A stretch of 64,000 bases of DNA. It comes from Iphinoe sp. HA4291-MV1 (lineage in GTDB: Bacteria > Cyanobacteriota > Cyanobacteriia > Cyanobacteriales > Nostocaceae). The position numbers and the translations under genes were made by a program. The notes below the pieces were generated by a model that was not told the DNA's origin, ran no database searches, and worked only from the letters and a program-made list of their open reading frames with translations. The stretch spans positions 58,242 to 122,241 of the forward strand of contig JAHHHH010000011.1 of NCBI GenBank assembly GCA_019359415.1, read 5' to 3'. This document shows, one piece after another, positions 29,236 to 37,799 of this stretch. Numbering within the stretch: the stretch's first letter is position 1; each line of letters begins with the position of its first letter.

Positions 29236-29955
29236 GTGCGAGATGATTTACAAGGATTGGAGATTAGTCAAAAAGAACTGCAAAAATTGACTAATTTACC
29301 TGTGAACGATGAACTTATCATTCTTATTCATCCTGTTAAAAGAGTTCTTAGTCAAGTTATAGAACAAGCCAAAGGACCTGAAGGTGCTACCGTAGTTTTT
29401 ATTGGAGTTGCGATACTAGTTTTTAGTCATGTGACATTTGATATCATTATCAAACTGTTTGCCCATTGGGTTACCATACCCTCCTGGCTACTATTAATAA
29501 CTTTTAGTCTATCAGCAGGATTTGTGACACAAATTTTATTCTATTTTTTATGGAAACAAAGAAGTCGTACTGTCAGAAAAAATATAACACCTTCATTGAA
29601 AATTCTCCTAAATGATGTTGATAGATATAATGCTATTATTAAAGCAATAGATATCAACGACCAAATAGAAGCGGCTGGGAATCCAGGAGTGATTTTGAAG
29701 GAAAGAAAGAAAGTCATAGAAGCACTAAAACTGACAAGAAATGATTTAATTCGGGCATTAAAGACGGAAAAAATTTTAAGAGAGAATAAAAAATTTATTG
29801 TTAGTAAATCAGAATTATTTGCCGATAATTTAACAACATTAACAGCAATGCAAGTGAGCGAACAGGCTAGTGAACACGGACGATTGCTCAATGAAGCATT
29901 GCAAATTGCATTGAATGTGCAACAAGAAATGAAAAGTTTACAGAGTCAAAGCTAG
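29236..29955 (+). CDS. Membrane protein of unknown function with coiled coil
   Basis: 239 residues, GTG start with AAGAGG about ten bases ahead. Two adjacent hydrophobic helices (about 55-80, ATVVFIGVAILVFSHV, and 85-110, SWLLLITFSLSAGFVTQILFYFLW), then a basic cytoplasmic region with long helices and heptad-like spacing (about 115-239). No catalytic motif is recognised. Base composition is more AT-rich than the neighbours. It stands alone between an IS remnant and a convergent hydrolase gene. Confidence 0.7.
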   Translation: MRDDLQGLEISQKELQKLTNLPVNDELIILIHPVKRVLSQVIEQAKGPEGATVVFIGVAILVFSHVTFDIIIKLFAHWVTIPSWLLLITFSLSAGFVTQILFYFLWKQRSRTVRKNITPSLKILLNDVDRYNAIIKAIDINDQIEAAGNPGVILKERKKVIEALKLTRNDLIRALKTEKILRENKKFIVSKSELFADNLTTLTAMQVSEQASEHGRLLNEALQIALNVQQEMKSLQSQS

Positions 29956-29971
29956 AAAGAATAGAGAAACT

Positions 29972-30805
29972 TTATAGAGACTTTAAAAAAGTCTTCACTG
30001 TTTGGTTAAAAGCTTCAGGCTCTGTTAAGAAGGGCCAATGATTACCAGGAACTTGACAAATGCGTAAGTTTTTCAGATTAGTTTTGTAAGGTTGAAGTTG
30101 CCAATCTTTACGGTTGAGTCCTTTTTCTGGCTGTACAAACAGGGTGGGAATGTGAATGGAGACTGTAAAACCGGGAAAGAGCATCACTTCCTCAAAAATC
30201 CGATCGCGAGCTGCGATGGTAAATTTACTCCCCCAACTCCCATCGGGTTTTTGTTCAAGACCTGCTTGAAAGACTTGCTGCTGTAGGGGACTCCATCCCT
30301 GGAATTGGTTTAACTGAAACGCTTGCTGTTGGGCTTCCTCGTAACTAGCAAATGGTCCCATGCCTTTTAGAAAGGACAAAAAACGGTACAAAAAGGGAAA
30401 AGTGATCTTGAAAAAGCTAGGTATTTTCCAAATAAAAATGGGATCGACCAGAACCATACTCCGCAAACGCTGCGGATTGCTCCTTGCCCATATAACAGCT
30501 AGTTTACCTGTCCACGAGTGAGCGACAACATGAGCAGCCGACCATCCCAAGCTATCCATCAGTGCTTCTAAGTCCGCGATCGCACTCTCAAAACTATAGT
30601 CCAACTCTGGCTTGCTACTCTCACCATGACCACGCATATCTGGTGCAACTATATGGTAGTTTGGCGCGAGGTCATCTCCTAAGCTAGACCAAACCAAGGC
30701 ATGGTCGGCTAAACCGTGTAATAGTAATAAAGGTTCTTGACCTTGGTTCCATTCTAAATAAGAAAGTTTGATGTCAGGTATCGATAAGGTTTGACGTACA
30801 GGCAT
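29972..30805 (-). CDS. Alpha/beta-hydrolase fold protein
   Basis: 277 residues from the ATG at 30805 (MPVRQTLSIPDIKLSYLEW); a longer frame to 30970 runs into repeat sequence and is unlikely. Oxyanion region LLLLHGLADHALVWSSL, PDMRGHGES, nucleophile elbow VVAHSWTGK (Ser in AHSWT; the usual first Gly is Ala), and C-terminal His in VPGNHWPFL. Probably an esterase, lipase or related enzyme acting on a small ester; the substrate is unknown. Convergent with the membrane protein at 29236, 16 bp between stops. Confidence 0.85.
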   Translation of the reverse strand: MPVRQTLSIPDIKLSYLEWNQGQEPLLLLHGLADHALVWSSLGDDLAPNYHIVAPDMRGHGESSKPELDYSFESAIADLEALMDSLGWSAAHVVAHSWTGKLAVIWARSNPQRLRSMVLVDPIFIWKIPSFFKITFPFLYRFLSFLKGMGPFASYEEAQQQAFQLNQFQGWSPLQQQVFQAGLEQKPDGSWGSKFTIAARDRIFEEVMLFPGFTVSIHIPTLFVQPEKGLNRKDWQLQPYKTNLKNLRICQVPGNHWPFLTEPEAFNQTVKTFLKSL

Positions 30806-31150
30806 TATCGTAAATTTGAAAAAGAATTCAGCAAGTCCTGATTCAGGAGCGGAGCCGGAGACGCTCCGCCAAGGAGTCAGAATCACTTCCGCCCTTGGAT
30901 TGGTGACCCCAGACACCCAACGAGAGAGCAGTCGCCTCTGTCGGGAGACATCGGTGCAGCGCTGTCTCACCGTGTAGACGGTGGGGATTTAAACCCCTTT
31001 ACTCATCCGAGCGTCGCACAGAATTCAATTCTGTTAGCGGAGCGGGACGCAGTCCATTCTGGCGACTGACACCGTCGTTCTTTCAGTTAAATTTAATCAT
31101 AAATTTATAGGTTCTATAGCAATCCTAAATCATTCGTACACAACAAGATT

Positions 31151-31173
31151 CCCGACTTCTCTTAGAAGTCGGG
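31151..31173. repeat. Perfect 10-bp-stem hairpin
   Basis: CCCGACTTCT (31151-31160), loop CTT, AGAAGTCGGG (31164-31173). Probably a dispersed cyanobacterial hairpin repeat; no gene end is close enough to call it a terminator. Confidence 0.7.
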
Positions 31174-31619
31174 AAGGGTGAACATGCGCGATTTATGCGC
31201 TGAGTCCTTCTCTTATCGGAACAGGTGAGCCAACGGACACGCACTCGCGAACGCGCAGGCTACGCCTACACAAATCAAATAGGATGACTATATGTCCCAG
31301 TTCCTCCGCGAATGTCCGGGCTTGAAGTATCCCAAAAGAATAGGTATAGTTTATAGGACTAGTATTTGATTTTTGAAAAACCAAATGAGCTAAGGGCTTA
31401 CCGTACAAAGGTTTAGTTCTCAGTATACGTAGTAAAAATCAAGTATGATTCCTATATCTGGCATGGAGTATTCGGAGAAATTATATTGCCTGTATCACGT
31501 ATGCAGGTCAACGTCTTGTTGCCTCAAACCTGTGACATTTACCCACATCCTTGGTATACATTTGAAAGCGTGATTGGGTGCACATTTTCATTCCTATTGT
31601 GGGTATTTTACCTAACAGT

Positions 31620-31881
31620 CATCTGTGAGATATTAAGATAACATTCATTTTGTCAATTAGAAATTATGCTGAAAAAAGAGTCAAAAATAAGGTATTAAAC
31701 TAAGCTTAGTACTGAGTTTGAAGCGCCAAAGTGAATAATGAGTAACTTGGTTACGCGATAGAGTGCAGGCGGCTTCCGCATCGCTCCCACAAAAATTATG
31801 TTTTTTACCACGTTTTTGGTAGTGTTTTTAAGTTATTTTACTTATTGACAGAATCACCATAACCTTAATTTCTCACAGATG
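31620..31881. mobile_element. 262-bp MITE-like element with 9-bp target duplication
   Basis: Terminal inverted repeats of 20 bp matching at 18 positions: 31620-31639 (CATCTGTGAGATATTAAG...) and 31862-31881 (...CTTAATTTCTCACAGATG). The 9 bases before (31611-31619) and after (31882-31890) are identical, CCTAACAGT. The interior is AT-rich, contains one small hairpin (TACCACGTTTTTGGTA near 31806) and no coding frame. It ends 38 bp before the start of the HlyD-family gene and so must replace or displace that gene's original promoter region. Confidence 0.85.
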
Positions 31882-31918
31882 CCTAACAGTTGCGTAAGTC
31901 CTGATAAGAATAGACAAG

Positions 31919-33526
31919 ATGCAGAATAAAGCAAGGAAACTCTTCCGAGAAGAAGCATTAGAACGCCTGTCCTCACCAGAACAACTTGATCGACTAATGC
32001 AGGTAACAAGCCCCCAAGCTTGGTTACCTTTAGTTTCTATAAGCTCTTTGGTCGTTGTGGTTGGCATTTGGGGTATAGTTGGGCGAATTCCGCTCACTGT
32101 TACAGGCTCTGGAGTGTTGCTGCGACCCCGTCATGTGGTACAATTTCAAGCACCTAGTACTGGTCAATTGTTAACTCTCAATATCAAGCCAGGAGATGTC
32201 GTTAGGCAAAGTCAAGTACTCGCCACAATCGACCAATCTAATGTTAGGCAACAACTACAACAAGAGAGATCAAAGTTAGTTCAGCTGCAAGAGCAGAATC
32301 TAGACACCGATAGGCTGCAAAAGCAACAAACAGCGCAGGCACTAAGAACACTTCAGCAGCAACAAAAAGATTTTGAAGAAAACCTGCACCGAGAATCAGT
32401 AGCACCAAAACTGCACTCACAAACGCTTCAAGCGCTAGAGCAAAAACGACAAAGCCTTGAGCAAAGTGTGTCAAGAGAACAAGTCGCGCCAACGCTGCAT
32501 AAGCAAACTCTCGCCGCACTAGCAGAAAAACGCAAAAGTCTTCAACAGCAAAAGGAACAAATCAACTCATTGCTGCAAACCTTGCAACAACGAGTTGAAA
32601 CTCGTCGTAATCTCTTTAAAGAAAAAATTATTAGTCAGGATGCATTACTGCAATCCCAGCAAGAATTGTTGAATGCTCAGACGCAAGTGTCGGACATTGA
32701 AGCACAACTCAAAGAACTTGAAGTTCAAAGAACCAATGCAGAGCGGGATTATTTGCAAAACCTCAATAAACTTGACGAAGTCAAAAACAACATTCAAGAA
32801 ATTGAAGTTCAAAGAACCGATGCAGAGCGGGATTATTTGCAAAATCTTAATAAATTTGACGAAATAAAAACCAAAATCAAAGATATCGAAGCGCAAAAAA
32901 CCAAACTGGTTCAACAAGATTTAGAAAAGTCAATAAATAAATTAAATCAAATTCAGGAAGTGAGACGCAAGATTGCCCAGTTAAAACTGCAATTAACTCA
33001 ATCAAGCCAAATTATTAGTAAATATGATGGTCGTATTTTGGAAGTTAGCGTCCTCCCCGGTCAAATTGTCGGCTCTGGTACCCGTATTGGAGCGATTGAA
33101 GCTGAAGATTCTAAAGCCAAACTACAAACCCTTGTCTACTTTGCAGATAAGGATGGCAAGCAAATAAAACCTGGCATGACTGTACAGGTCACTCCTAATG
33201 TTGTCAAGCGCGAGCGTTACGGTGGAATTGTTGGGGTAGTAACGAACGTTTCTCCCTTTCCCGTAACAACTGGCGACATTACAGCACAAGTCGGCAACGA
33301 AGACCTAGCTAAAAGCCTTGCTAATAGTAACGCAGCTCGCGTGCAAGTCTTCGTCCAACTCCAAAAAGACCCAAACACTGTCAGTGGTTACAAATGGTCT
33401 TCTTCTGATGGACCAGCACTCAAACTCTCATCTGGTACGACTACGCTAGTCCGGGTTAAAGTTGGAGAAGTCGCACCTATCTCTTACATCATTCCTATAT
33501 TTCGCTCTTGGACTGGCATTTACTAA
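31919..33526 (+). CDS. NHLP/NHLM-type bacteriocin secretion protein, HlyD family
   Basis: 535 residues. One membrane helix (about 35-56, WLPLVSISSLVVVVGIWGIVG), then a barrel-sandwich half (PSTGQLLTLNIKPGDVVRQSQVLATID), a very long periplasmic coiled coil (about 110-370), the second half-motif (YDGRILEVSVLPGQIVGSGTRIGAIE) and a beta-barrel domain. It bridges an inner-membrane ABC exporter to the outer envelope in type I-like secretion. The coiled coil has an in-frame 84-bp direct repeat (32720-32803 and 32804-32887, 28 residues each, EVQRTxAERDYLQNLNK). First gene of the exporter operon; the start lies 17 bp after a MITE end. Confidence 0.9.
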   Translation: MQNKARKLFREEALERLSSPEQLDRLMQVTSPQAWLPLVSISSLVVVVGIWGIVGRIPLTVTGSGVLLRPRHVVQFQAPSTGQLLTLNIKPGDVVRQSQVLATIDQSNVRQQLQQERSKLVQLQEQNLDTDRLQKQQTAQALRTLQQQQKDFEENLHRESVAPKLHSQTLQALEQKRQSLEQSVSREQVAPTLHKQTLAALAEKRKSLQQQKEQINSLLQTLQQRVETRRNLFKEKIISQDALLQSQQELLNAQTQVSDIEAQLKELEVQRTNAERDYLQNLNKLDEVKNNIQEIEVQRTDAERDYLQNLNKFDEIKTKIKDIEAQKTKLVQQDLEKSINKLNQIQEVRRKIAQLKLQLTQSSQIISKYDGRILEVSVLPGQIVGSGTRIGAIEAEDSKAKLQTLVYFADKDGKQIKPGMTVQVTPNVVKRERYGGIVGVVTNVSPFPVTTGDITAQVGNEDLAKSLANSNAARVQVFVQLQKDPNTVSGYKWSSSDGPALKLSSGTTTLVRVKVGEVAPISYIIPIFRSWTGIY

Positions 33527-33703
33527 CACAATCACTGACGGTTGTCAACTCATTCGCTTAATTCAATTCAAATTATAAATTCAAAATTAAGATTCTTGTT
33601 TTTTGAATTTCTCACGCTCGCGAATGAGTGAATTTGAGCGTGCTCGTGGGTCACCCTTCACGCCTGATTCTATCTTTTTTGGGCACTCATGCTGAACTAA
33701 ACT

Positions 33704-35920
33704 ATGCCTTTTGCTTTGATTGAGAAGATTCTGCAACACCACACGAGTCGTGTTCGCACCCCTACACTTTTGCAAATGGAAGCGACCGAATGCGGTGCTG
33801 CTGCCCTCGGAATTATTCTAGGTTATTACAGTCGTATTGTACCTTTAGCTGAATTGCGTCGCGAGTGTGGTGTCTCGCGAGATGGTTCCAATGCTTTTCA
33901 TATCGTTAAAGCAGCCCAAAACTATGGCTTAAATGCCAAAGGTTTCAAAAGATCCCTAGAAAGTCTTACAGCCCTTTCTTCCCCCTACATTGTCTTTTGG
34001 AATTTTAACCACTTTTTGGTGGTGGAAGGTTTTGGAAGAAACCGCGTCTACCTTAACGATCCTGCTACAGGACGCCGGACCGTTTCCCTAGAAGAGTTTA
34101 ACCGTGCTTACACTGGCGTTGTCTTGGCGATGGAGCCAGGACCAAACTTTCAACAATGTGGTAGAAAAAGTAACATTGTCTGGTCCTTGGCTTCACGCTT
34201 GCAACACTCGCAGGGTACTATCCTATTCTGCCTTCTAGCAGGACTGTTGCTGACTGTTCCTCGGTTGGCAGTACCAGGTTTTACTCAAGTATTTGTCGAT
34301 GAAATTCTCATCTCTGACCGTTCTGACTGGATACGACCATTGGTATTAGGAATGGTTCTCACCGCCGTGCTCAGGGGCTTTCTCGCTTCGTTGCGGCTAA
34401 CCTACCTGCGACGGCTGATGCTTAAGTTGTCAGTCACGATGTCGGGGCAGTTTCTCTGGCATATACTGCGTTTGCCAGTTGGGTTTTACGCCCAGCGCTA
34501 TTCTGGTGAAATCAGCTCTCGGGTGCAACTGAACGACAAAGTTGCGGGTGTACTTTCAAGTTCCCTTGCAACCACGGTTATTGACGCGGTGATGATGGTC
34601 TTTTACTTTCTGATTATGTTTCAGTATGACCGGGTACTCACAAGCGTAGCTCTTGGTTTTGCGGTGATAAATTTCCTCGCCCTACAGTTTTTATCGCAGA
34701 TGAGGGTGGATGCCAATATGAAGCTGGCGCAGGAATATGGTAAGGTCAATGGGGTAGCGATCGCAGGCATTCAAACGATAGAAACAATCAAAGCTTCGGG
34801 GCTTGAGTCCGACTCGTTTGCTAAATTCGCTGGGTATTATGCCAAAGCACTAAATGCTCAACAGGAATTGGCTCTCCAAACTCAAATTCTGACAATCTTA
34901 CCTACCCTTTTGACAGCGCTAACAACCGCCTCTATTTTACTTGTTGGCGGCTATAGAGTGATGAACGGTAGCCTCAGTATTGGGATGTTAGTTGCCTACC
35001 AAAGTTTAACAGCAAGTTTCCTGGAGCCAATTAACAGTCTAATTAATTTTGGCAGTTTGTTGCAAGATTTAGAGGCTGACTTAAACCGACTTGATGACGT
35101 ACTGCAAAACTCAACTGATGCAGAGGTGGAAAGGAAAGCAGGAGAGCAGAGGAGCAACGGAGCAACGGAGAATGACCAATTACCAATATCCTTTCGGTTG
35201 CAAGGTTACGTTGAGTTGCGGAATATAACCTTTGGCTACAGCCGCGTGGACAATCCCTTGATTGAGAACTTTAGTCTGACTTTGAAGCCAGGACAACGAG
35301 TAGCGATTGTGGGGGGTAGTGGTTCTGGCAAGTCTACGATTGCTAAGCTCATTTGCGGTCTTTATGAGCCTTGGGGGGGAGCAATTTACTTTGATGGCGA
35401 ATCCAGAACTCAAATTCAGCGTTCTGTTTTAGCAAATTCTTTGGCAATGGTGGAACAAGATATTTTTCTGTTTGCTGGGACGGTTCGGGAAAATCTTACT
35501 CTATGGGATTCGACAGTATCACAAGCTGATTTGGTGCGGGCTTGCTCTGACGCAGCCATTCACGATTTAATTCTATCTCTGCCTGGGGGATATGACGCCA
35601 ACCTGATTGAAGGAGGAATGAACCTCAGTGGCGGACAGCGCCAGCGTTTAGAAATTGCCCGCGCTTTGGTGAGAAATCCGGTGGTGTTGGTGTTGGATGA
35701 GGCAACAAGTTCGCTGGATGTTCAAACAGAATTAATGATTGATAGGAATTTGCGGCAGCGCGGTTGTTCCTGTATTGTCATTGCCCACCGGCTCAGCACG
35801 ATTCGAGATTGCGATGAAATTATCGTACTGGAGCAGGGCAAAGTCGTACAACGAGGCACCCATGAGGAGTTATGGGAACAAGGAGGTAAATATGCCCACT
35901 TAATAGGCATGAATTTTTGA
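33704..35920 (+). CDS. C39 peptidase/permease/ATPase ABC exporter, NHLP bacteriocin type
   Basis: 738 residues. N-terminal C39 peptidase (about 15-145) with catalytic Cys30 (MEATECGAAAL), His103 (NHFLVVEGF) and Asp119 (LNDPATG); this domain cuts leader peptides after a double Gly. The permease domain has about six helices (160-460), with a low-complexity insert (EVERKAGEQRSNGATEN) before the ATPase. The ATPase carries GGSGSGKST (about 537), LSGGQRQR (about 641) and LVLDEATSSLD. It follows the HlyD gene by 178 bp and precedes two double-Gly peptide genes that are its likely cargo. The second, peptidase-free ABC protein of complete NHLM systems is not seen here. Confidence 0.94.
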   Translation: MPFALIEKILQHHTSRVRTPTLLQMEATECGAAALGIILGYYSRIVPLAELRRECGVSRDGSNAFHIVKAAQNYGLNAKGFKRSLESLTALSSPYIVFWNFNHFLVVEGFGRNRVYLNDPATGRRTVSLEEFNRAYTGVVLAMEPGPNFQQCGRKSNIVWSLASRLQHSQGTILFCLLAGLLLTVPRLAVPGFTQVFVDEILISDRSDWIRPLVLGMVLTAVLRGFLASLRLTYLRRLMLKLSVTMSGQFLWHILRLPVGFYAQRYSGEISSRVQLNDKVAGVLSSSLATTVIDAVMMVFYFLIMFQYDRVLTSVALGFAVINFLALQFLSQMRVDANMKLAQEYGKVNGVAIAGIQTIETIKASGLESDSFAKFAGYYAKALNAQQELALQTQILTILPTLLTALTTASILLVGGYRVMNGSLSIGMLVAYQSLTASFLEPINSLINFGSLLQDLEADLNRLDDVLQNSTDAEVERKAGEQRSNGATENDQLPISFRLQGYVELRNITFGYSRVDNPLIENFSLTLKPGQRVAIVGGSGSGKSTIAKLICGLYEPWGGAIYFDGESRTQIQRSVLANSLAMVEQDIFLFAGTVRENLTLWDSTVSQADLVRACSDAAIHDLILSLPGGYDANLIEGGMNLSGGQRQRLEIARALVRNPVVLVLDEATSSLDVQTELMIDRNLRQRGCSCIVIAHRLSTIRDCDEIIVLEQGKVVQRGTHEELWEQGGKYAHLIGMNF

Positions 35921-36436
35921 TCAATCTCCTTTGGGTCTGTTGAATCGAACTTCAAGAGACATCCTCTTACGGAAATCTACGATCTGAAATGTTTTAAATT
36001 GATGACTTTCTCCTCCTTTTGGAAGATTTTTTAGCTCAGTAAATCCTCCATACTTTCAACAGTATTACGCACTACTTAAGTAGTCAATCTGCACTCACGC
36101 CACTAACTCAGGGTGCTCGATATCTTCAGCAGTTATGCATCTTACCTTTCACAATATGTTCCGAATTGCTGCTCGACGTTACTTTCGAGTTACTCATATT
36201 CTGAACTCGTTTTTTGCACTCACCACGTGGTGGGTATAATGTGCTTAGTACGACTGGTTCTACTGTTTACATTATTTTCTCTGTGATAGCACTGAGAATG
36301 AAATCCGTTTTTAATTCTGAATCAAAAAATTAAAGATTAGGTAAAAGTTGCTCTATTGACTCTCTTAAGCGGTTTACAAGTTCCAAATATTCTTCTAAAC
36401 TTGTGATGAAATACTTACTCAAAGGAGTCATTCAAC
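35921..36436. promoter_or_regulatory. Leader region of the first peptide gene
   Basis: About 515 bp. It contains a segment (36017-36085) that is repeated ahead of the second peptide gene (37049-37117), a perfect palindrome ACTACTTAAGTAGT (36071-36084) and a promoter-like site (36214-36240). No gene is convincing; a 34-codon frame at 36135-36239 is noted and rejected. Confidence 0.55.
36214..36240 (+). promoter_or_regulatory. Candidate sigma-70 promoter with palindrome in the spacer
   Basis: TTGCAC (36214-36219), then a perfect 12-bp palindrome CACCACGTGGTG (36221-36232), then TATAAT (36235-36240). The -35/-10 spacing is 15 bp, shorter than ideal. A dyad between the two boxes is a classic operator position for a dimeric repressor. 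Transcription would begin near 36247, giving a leader of about 190 bases before the peptide gene. Confidence 0.5.
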
Positions 36437-36634
36437 GTGAAAAAGATACAAACAAAAATCAACACTGTAACAGATGTTGAGACCAAAGAACAAGAATGTG
36501 AACTAACTTCTGCGGATCTAAAGGCGGTAGTTGGTGGGATAGACATTGTATTTGGAGACTTTGTAATTACAGTTCCTCATTATGTATACGCCGATGTGGA
36601 TGGGAGGCAATATAAAGTTTATGCCGAACAATAA
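36437..36634 (+). CDS. Double-glycine leader peptide precursor 1
   Basis: 65 residues, GTG start with a strong AAAGGAG site eight bases ahead. The leader (1-34) ends in ELTSADLKAVVGG: hydrophobic residues at -12, -7 and -4 relative to the cut and Gly-Gly at -2/-1, as C39 peptidases require. The predicted released core is 31 residues (IDIVFGDFVITVPH... to AEQ), without Cys, acidic (about five acidic against two basic residues), rich in Val, Asp and Tyr, and predicted beta. It follows the C39 exporter by 516 bp. Function could be a microcin-like toxin, a signalling peptide or a precursor modified by enzymes elsewhere. Confidence 0.82.
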   Translation: MKKIQTKINTVTDVETKEQECELTSADLKAVVGGIDIVFGDFVITVPHYVYADVDGRQYKVYAEQ

Positions 36635-37130
36635 GTCTTGAAGTGTCTCCAGTTGTCTCGTGAGGAGGATGTATCCTATCCCCTCAATCATGTTTTGATA
36701 AGCACTCGATTGGCTTGGACAAACTTTTCAACCACTTGTGACACTCTAGGACGTTCCGATACTTGGTACCCCTCCCAAAGAGCCTACTGATCAAGTGTGT
36801 ATCATTAAATAGATAACGGCGAGTGTCCATGTGCAAGCGTGCCGCAAGTGTCAATTACACTGAGCGCAGTGCTCATTGGGCAATCGCTGTTATTTTGTGA
36901 GAGTGTGGACAATACGGTTTAGATAAGCCCACAGGTTAAGCCTGAGGCTAAACACACAAAGCTCGCCTGCGTGGGCTATATTGAAAGCTTTTTATTACTT
37001 AAGTAGATATACCAAAAAAAATATTTTAAATTTGTAGCTATTTATAACTTTTGGAGGATTTTTTCTTCTCAGTAAATATTCGATAACTTTAAGAGTACTA
37101 CGTACTACTCTAGTTAAGGGGAAGCTACTA
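36635..37130. promoter_or_regulatory. Region between the two peptide genes, duplicated flank
   Basis: The first part (about 36659-36800) matches the region after peptide gene 2 (about 37340-37480): shared blocks include ATCCTATC, ATAAGC, TTGGC.., GACAAAC.TTT and TGTGGCACT-like TGTGACACT. The last part (37049-37117) matches 36017-36085 ahead of peptide gene 1. TACTTAAGTA occurs at 36996-37005 as it does at 36073-36082. So each peptide gene sits in its own copy of one ancestral cassette. Confidence 0.65.
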
Positions 37131-37331
37131 ATGATGAAAGCAAAACAGCAAGAAGCCAGCAACCTAGAGCGCAACACCCTTCAATTTGAGGAACTTAGTG
37201 ATGCGGATCTCTTATCGGTGGTTGGTGGTCAAGATGGAATTGCTGATTTTTTTTACAATATAGGGATAAGCGCTAAGAACAGCTTCCTTGTCGCCTTCCT
37301 TGGCAGTGATGGAAAAGTTGGAGAATACTAG
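37131..37331 (+). CDS. Double-glycine leader peptide precursor 2
   Basis: 66 residues, ATG at 37131 with AAGGGGA eight bases ahead. Leader (1-33) ends in FEELSDADLLSVVGG, a textbook double-Gly leader. The predicted core is 33 residues (QDGIADFFYNIGIS... to GEY), no Cys, with Gly, Phe and small residues and an amphipathic middle (IGISAKNSFLVAFLG). Leader similarity to precursor 1 is clear (xELxxADLxxVVGG) but the cores differ fully, the usual pattern for peptide families under diversifying selection that share one exporter. Confidence 0.82.
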   Translation: MMKAKQQEASNLERNTLQFEELSDADLLSVVGGQDGIADFFYNIGISAKNSFLVAFLGSDGKVGEY

Positions 37332-37799
37332 ATTTAGGTCATCCTATCCTATCTCCCAAATCATTTATTAATAAGCGCTCTATTGGCAAAGACAAACCTT
37401 TCTACCATTTGTGGCACTTTGGGATGCTTAGGATAAGAGGCACTGCTCCCTGCTAAGCTAATTAACTATGACCAGGTGTGCATTTTCAATTGCCTTTTGG
37501 GCTAACTTTTACCCCACATTCCGCAGGTGTGATCGTAAATGCTGTATTTTCAGTAGACCGAAAAGATTTCTAGAAGGCTTACCATTGGGGCATTCTGGCG
37601 GATTGTATACAATCCGCCAGAATGCCCGTATCATCTGCGTTTTGAGCAATAGGGTTGTAGATGAGTTCTCCTGCTAAGGTAAGCGATCGCTCGACCCTGT
37701 GCCCAAAACATCGCCCCAAACCCTCATTCTTGCGTTGACTGACAAAAGTTTTCGGTCTACTGATTTTTGAAAATGAAGTAAATGCTGCAATTTTGAAGC
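37332..37799. repeat. Remnant sequences with large palindromes upstream of the transposase
   Basis: After the duplicated flank of the peptide cassette (to about 37480) come a perfect palindrome GGCATTCTGGCGGATTG/TATACAATCC... (37588-37625) and a wide inverted repeat: CAGTAGACCGAAAA (37550-37563) and TTTTCGGTCTACTG (37749-37762). These are probably leftovers of an insertion sequence whose transposase starts at 37800. Confidence 0.55.

Larger units (their letters stand above)
30806..31918. other. 1.1-kb spacer upstream of the bacteriocin-type exporter
   Basis: Contains dispersed repeats near 30845-30990, a perfect hairpin CCCGACTTCT/AGAAGTCGGG at 31151-31173, a 262-bp MITE-like element (31620-31881) and a solo AGGACTTACGCA end (31891-31902). 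I see no gene; short frames here are unconvincing. Confidence 0.7.

Noticed and set aside
31193-31408. 71-codon minus-strand frame
   Set aside because: Overlaps repeat sequence, low-quality start, no recognisable features.
36135-36239. 34-codon frame coding a cationic peptide ahead of peptide gene 1
   Set aside because: No ribosome binding site, no double-Gly leader, and it overlaps the promoter-like element at 36214-36240.
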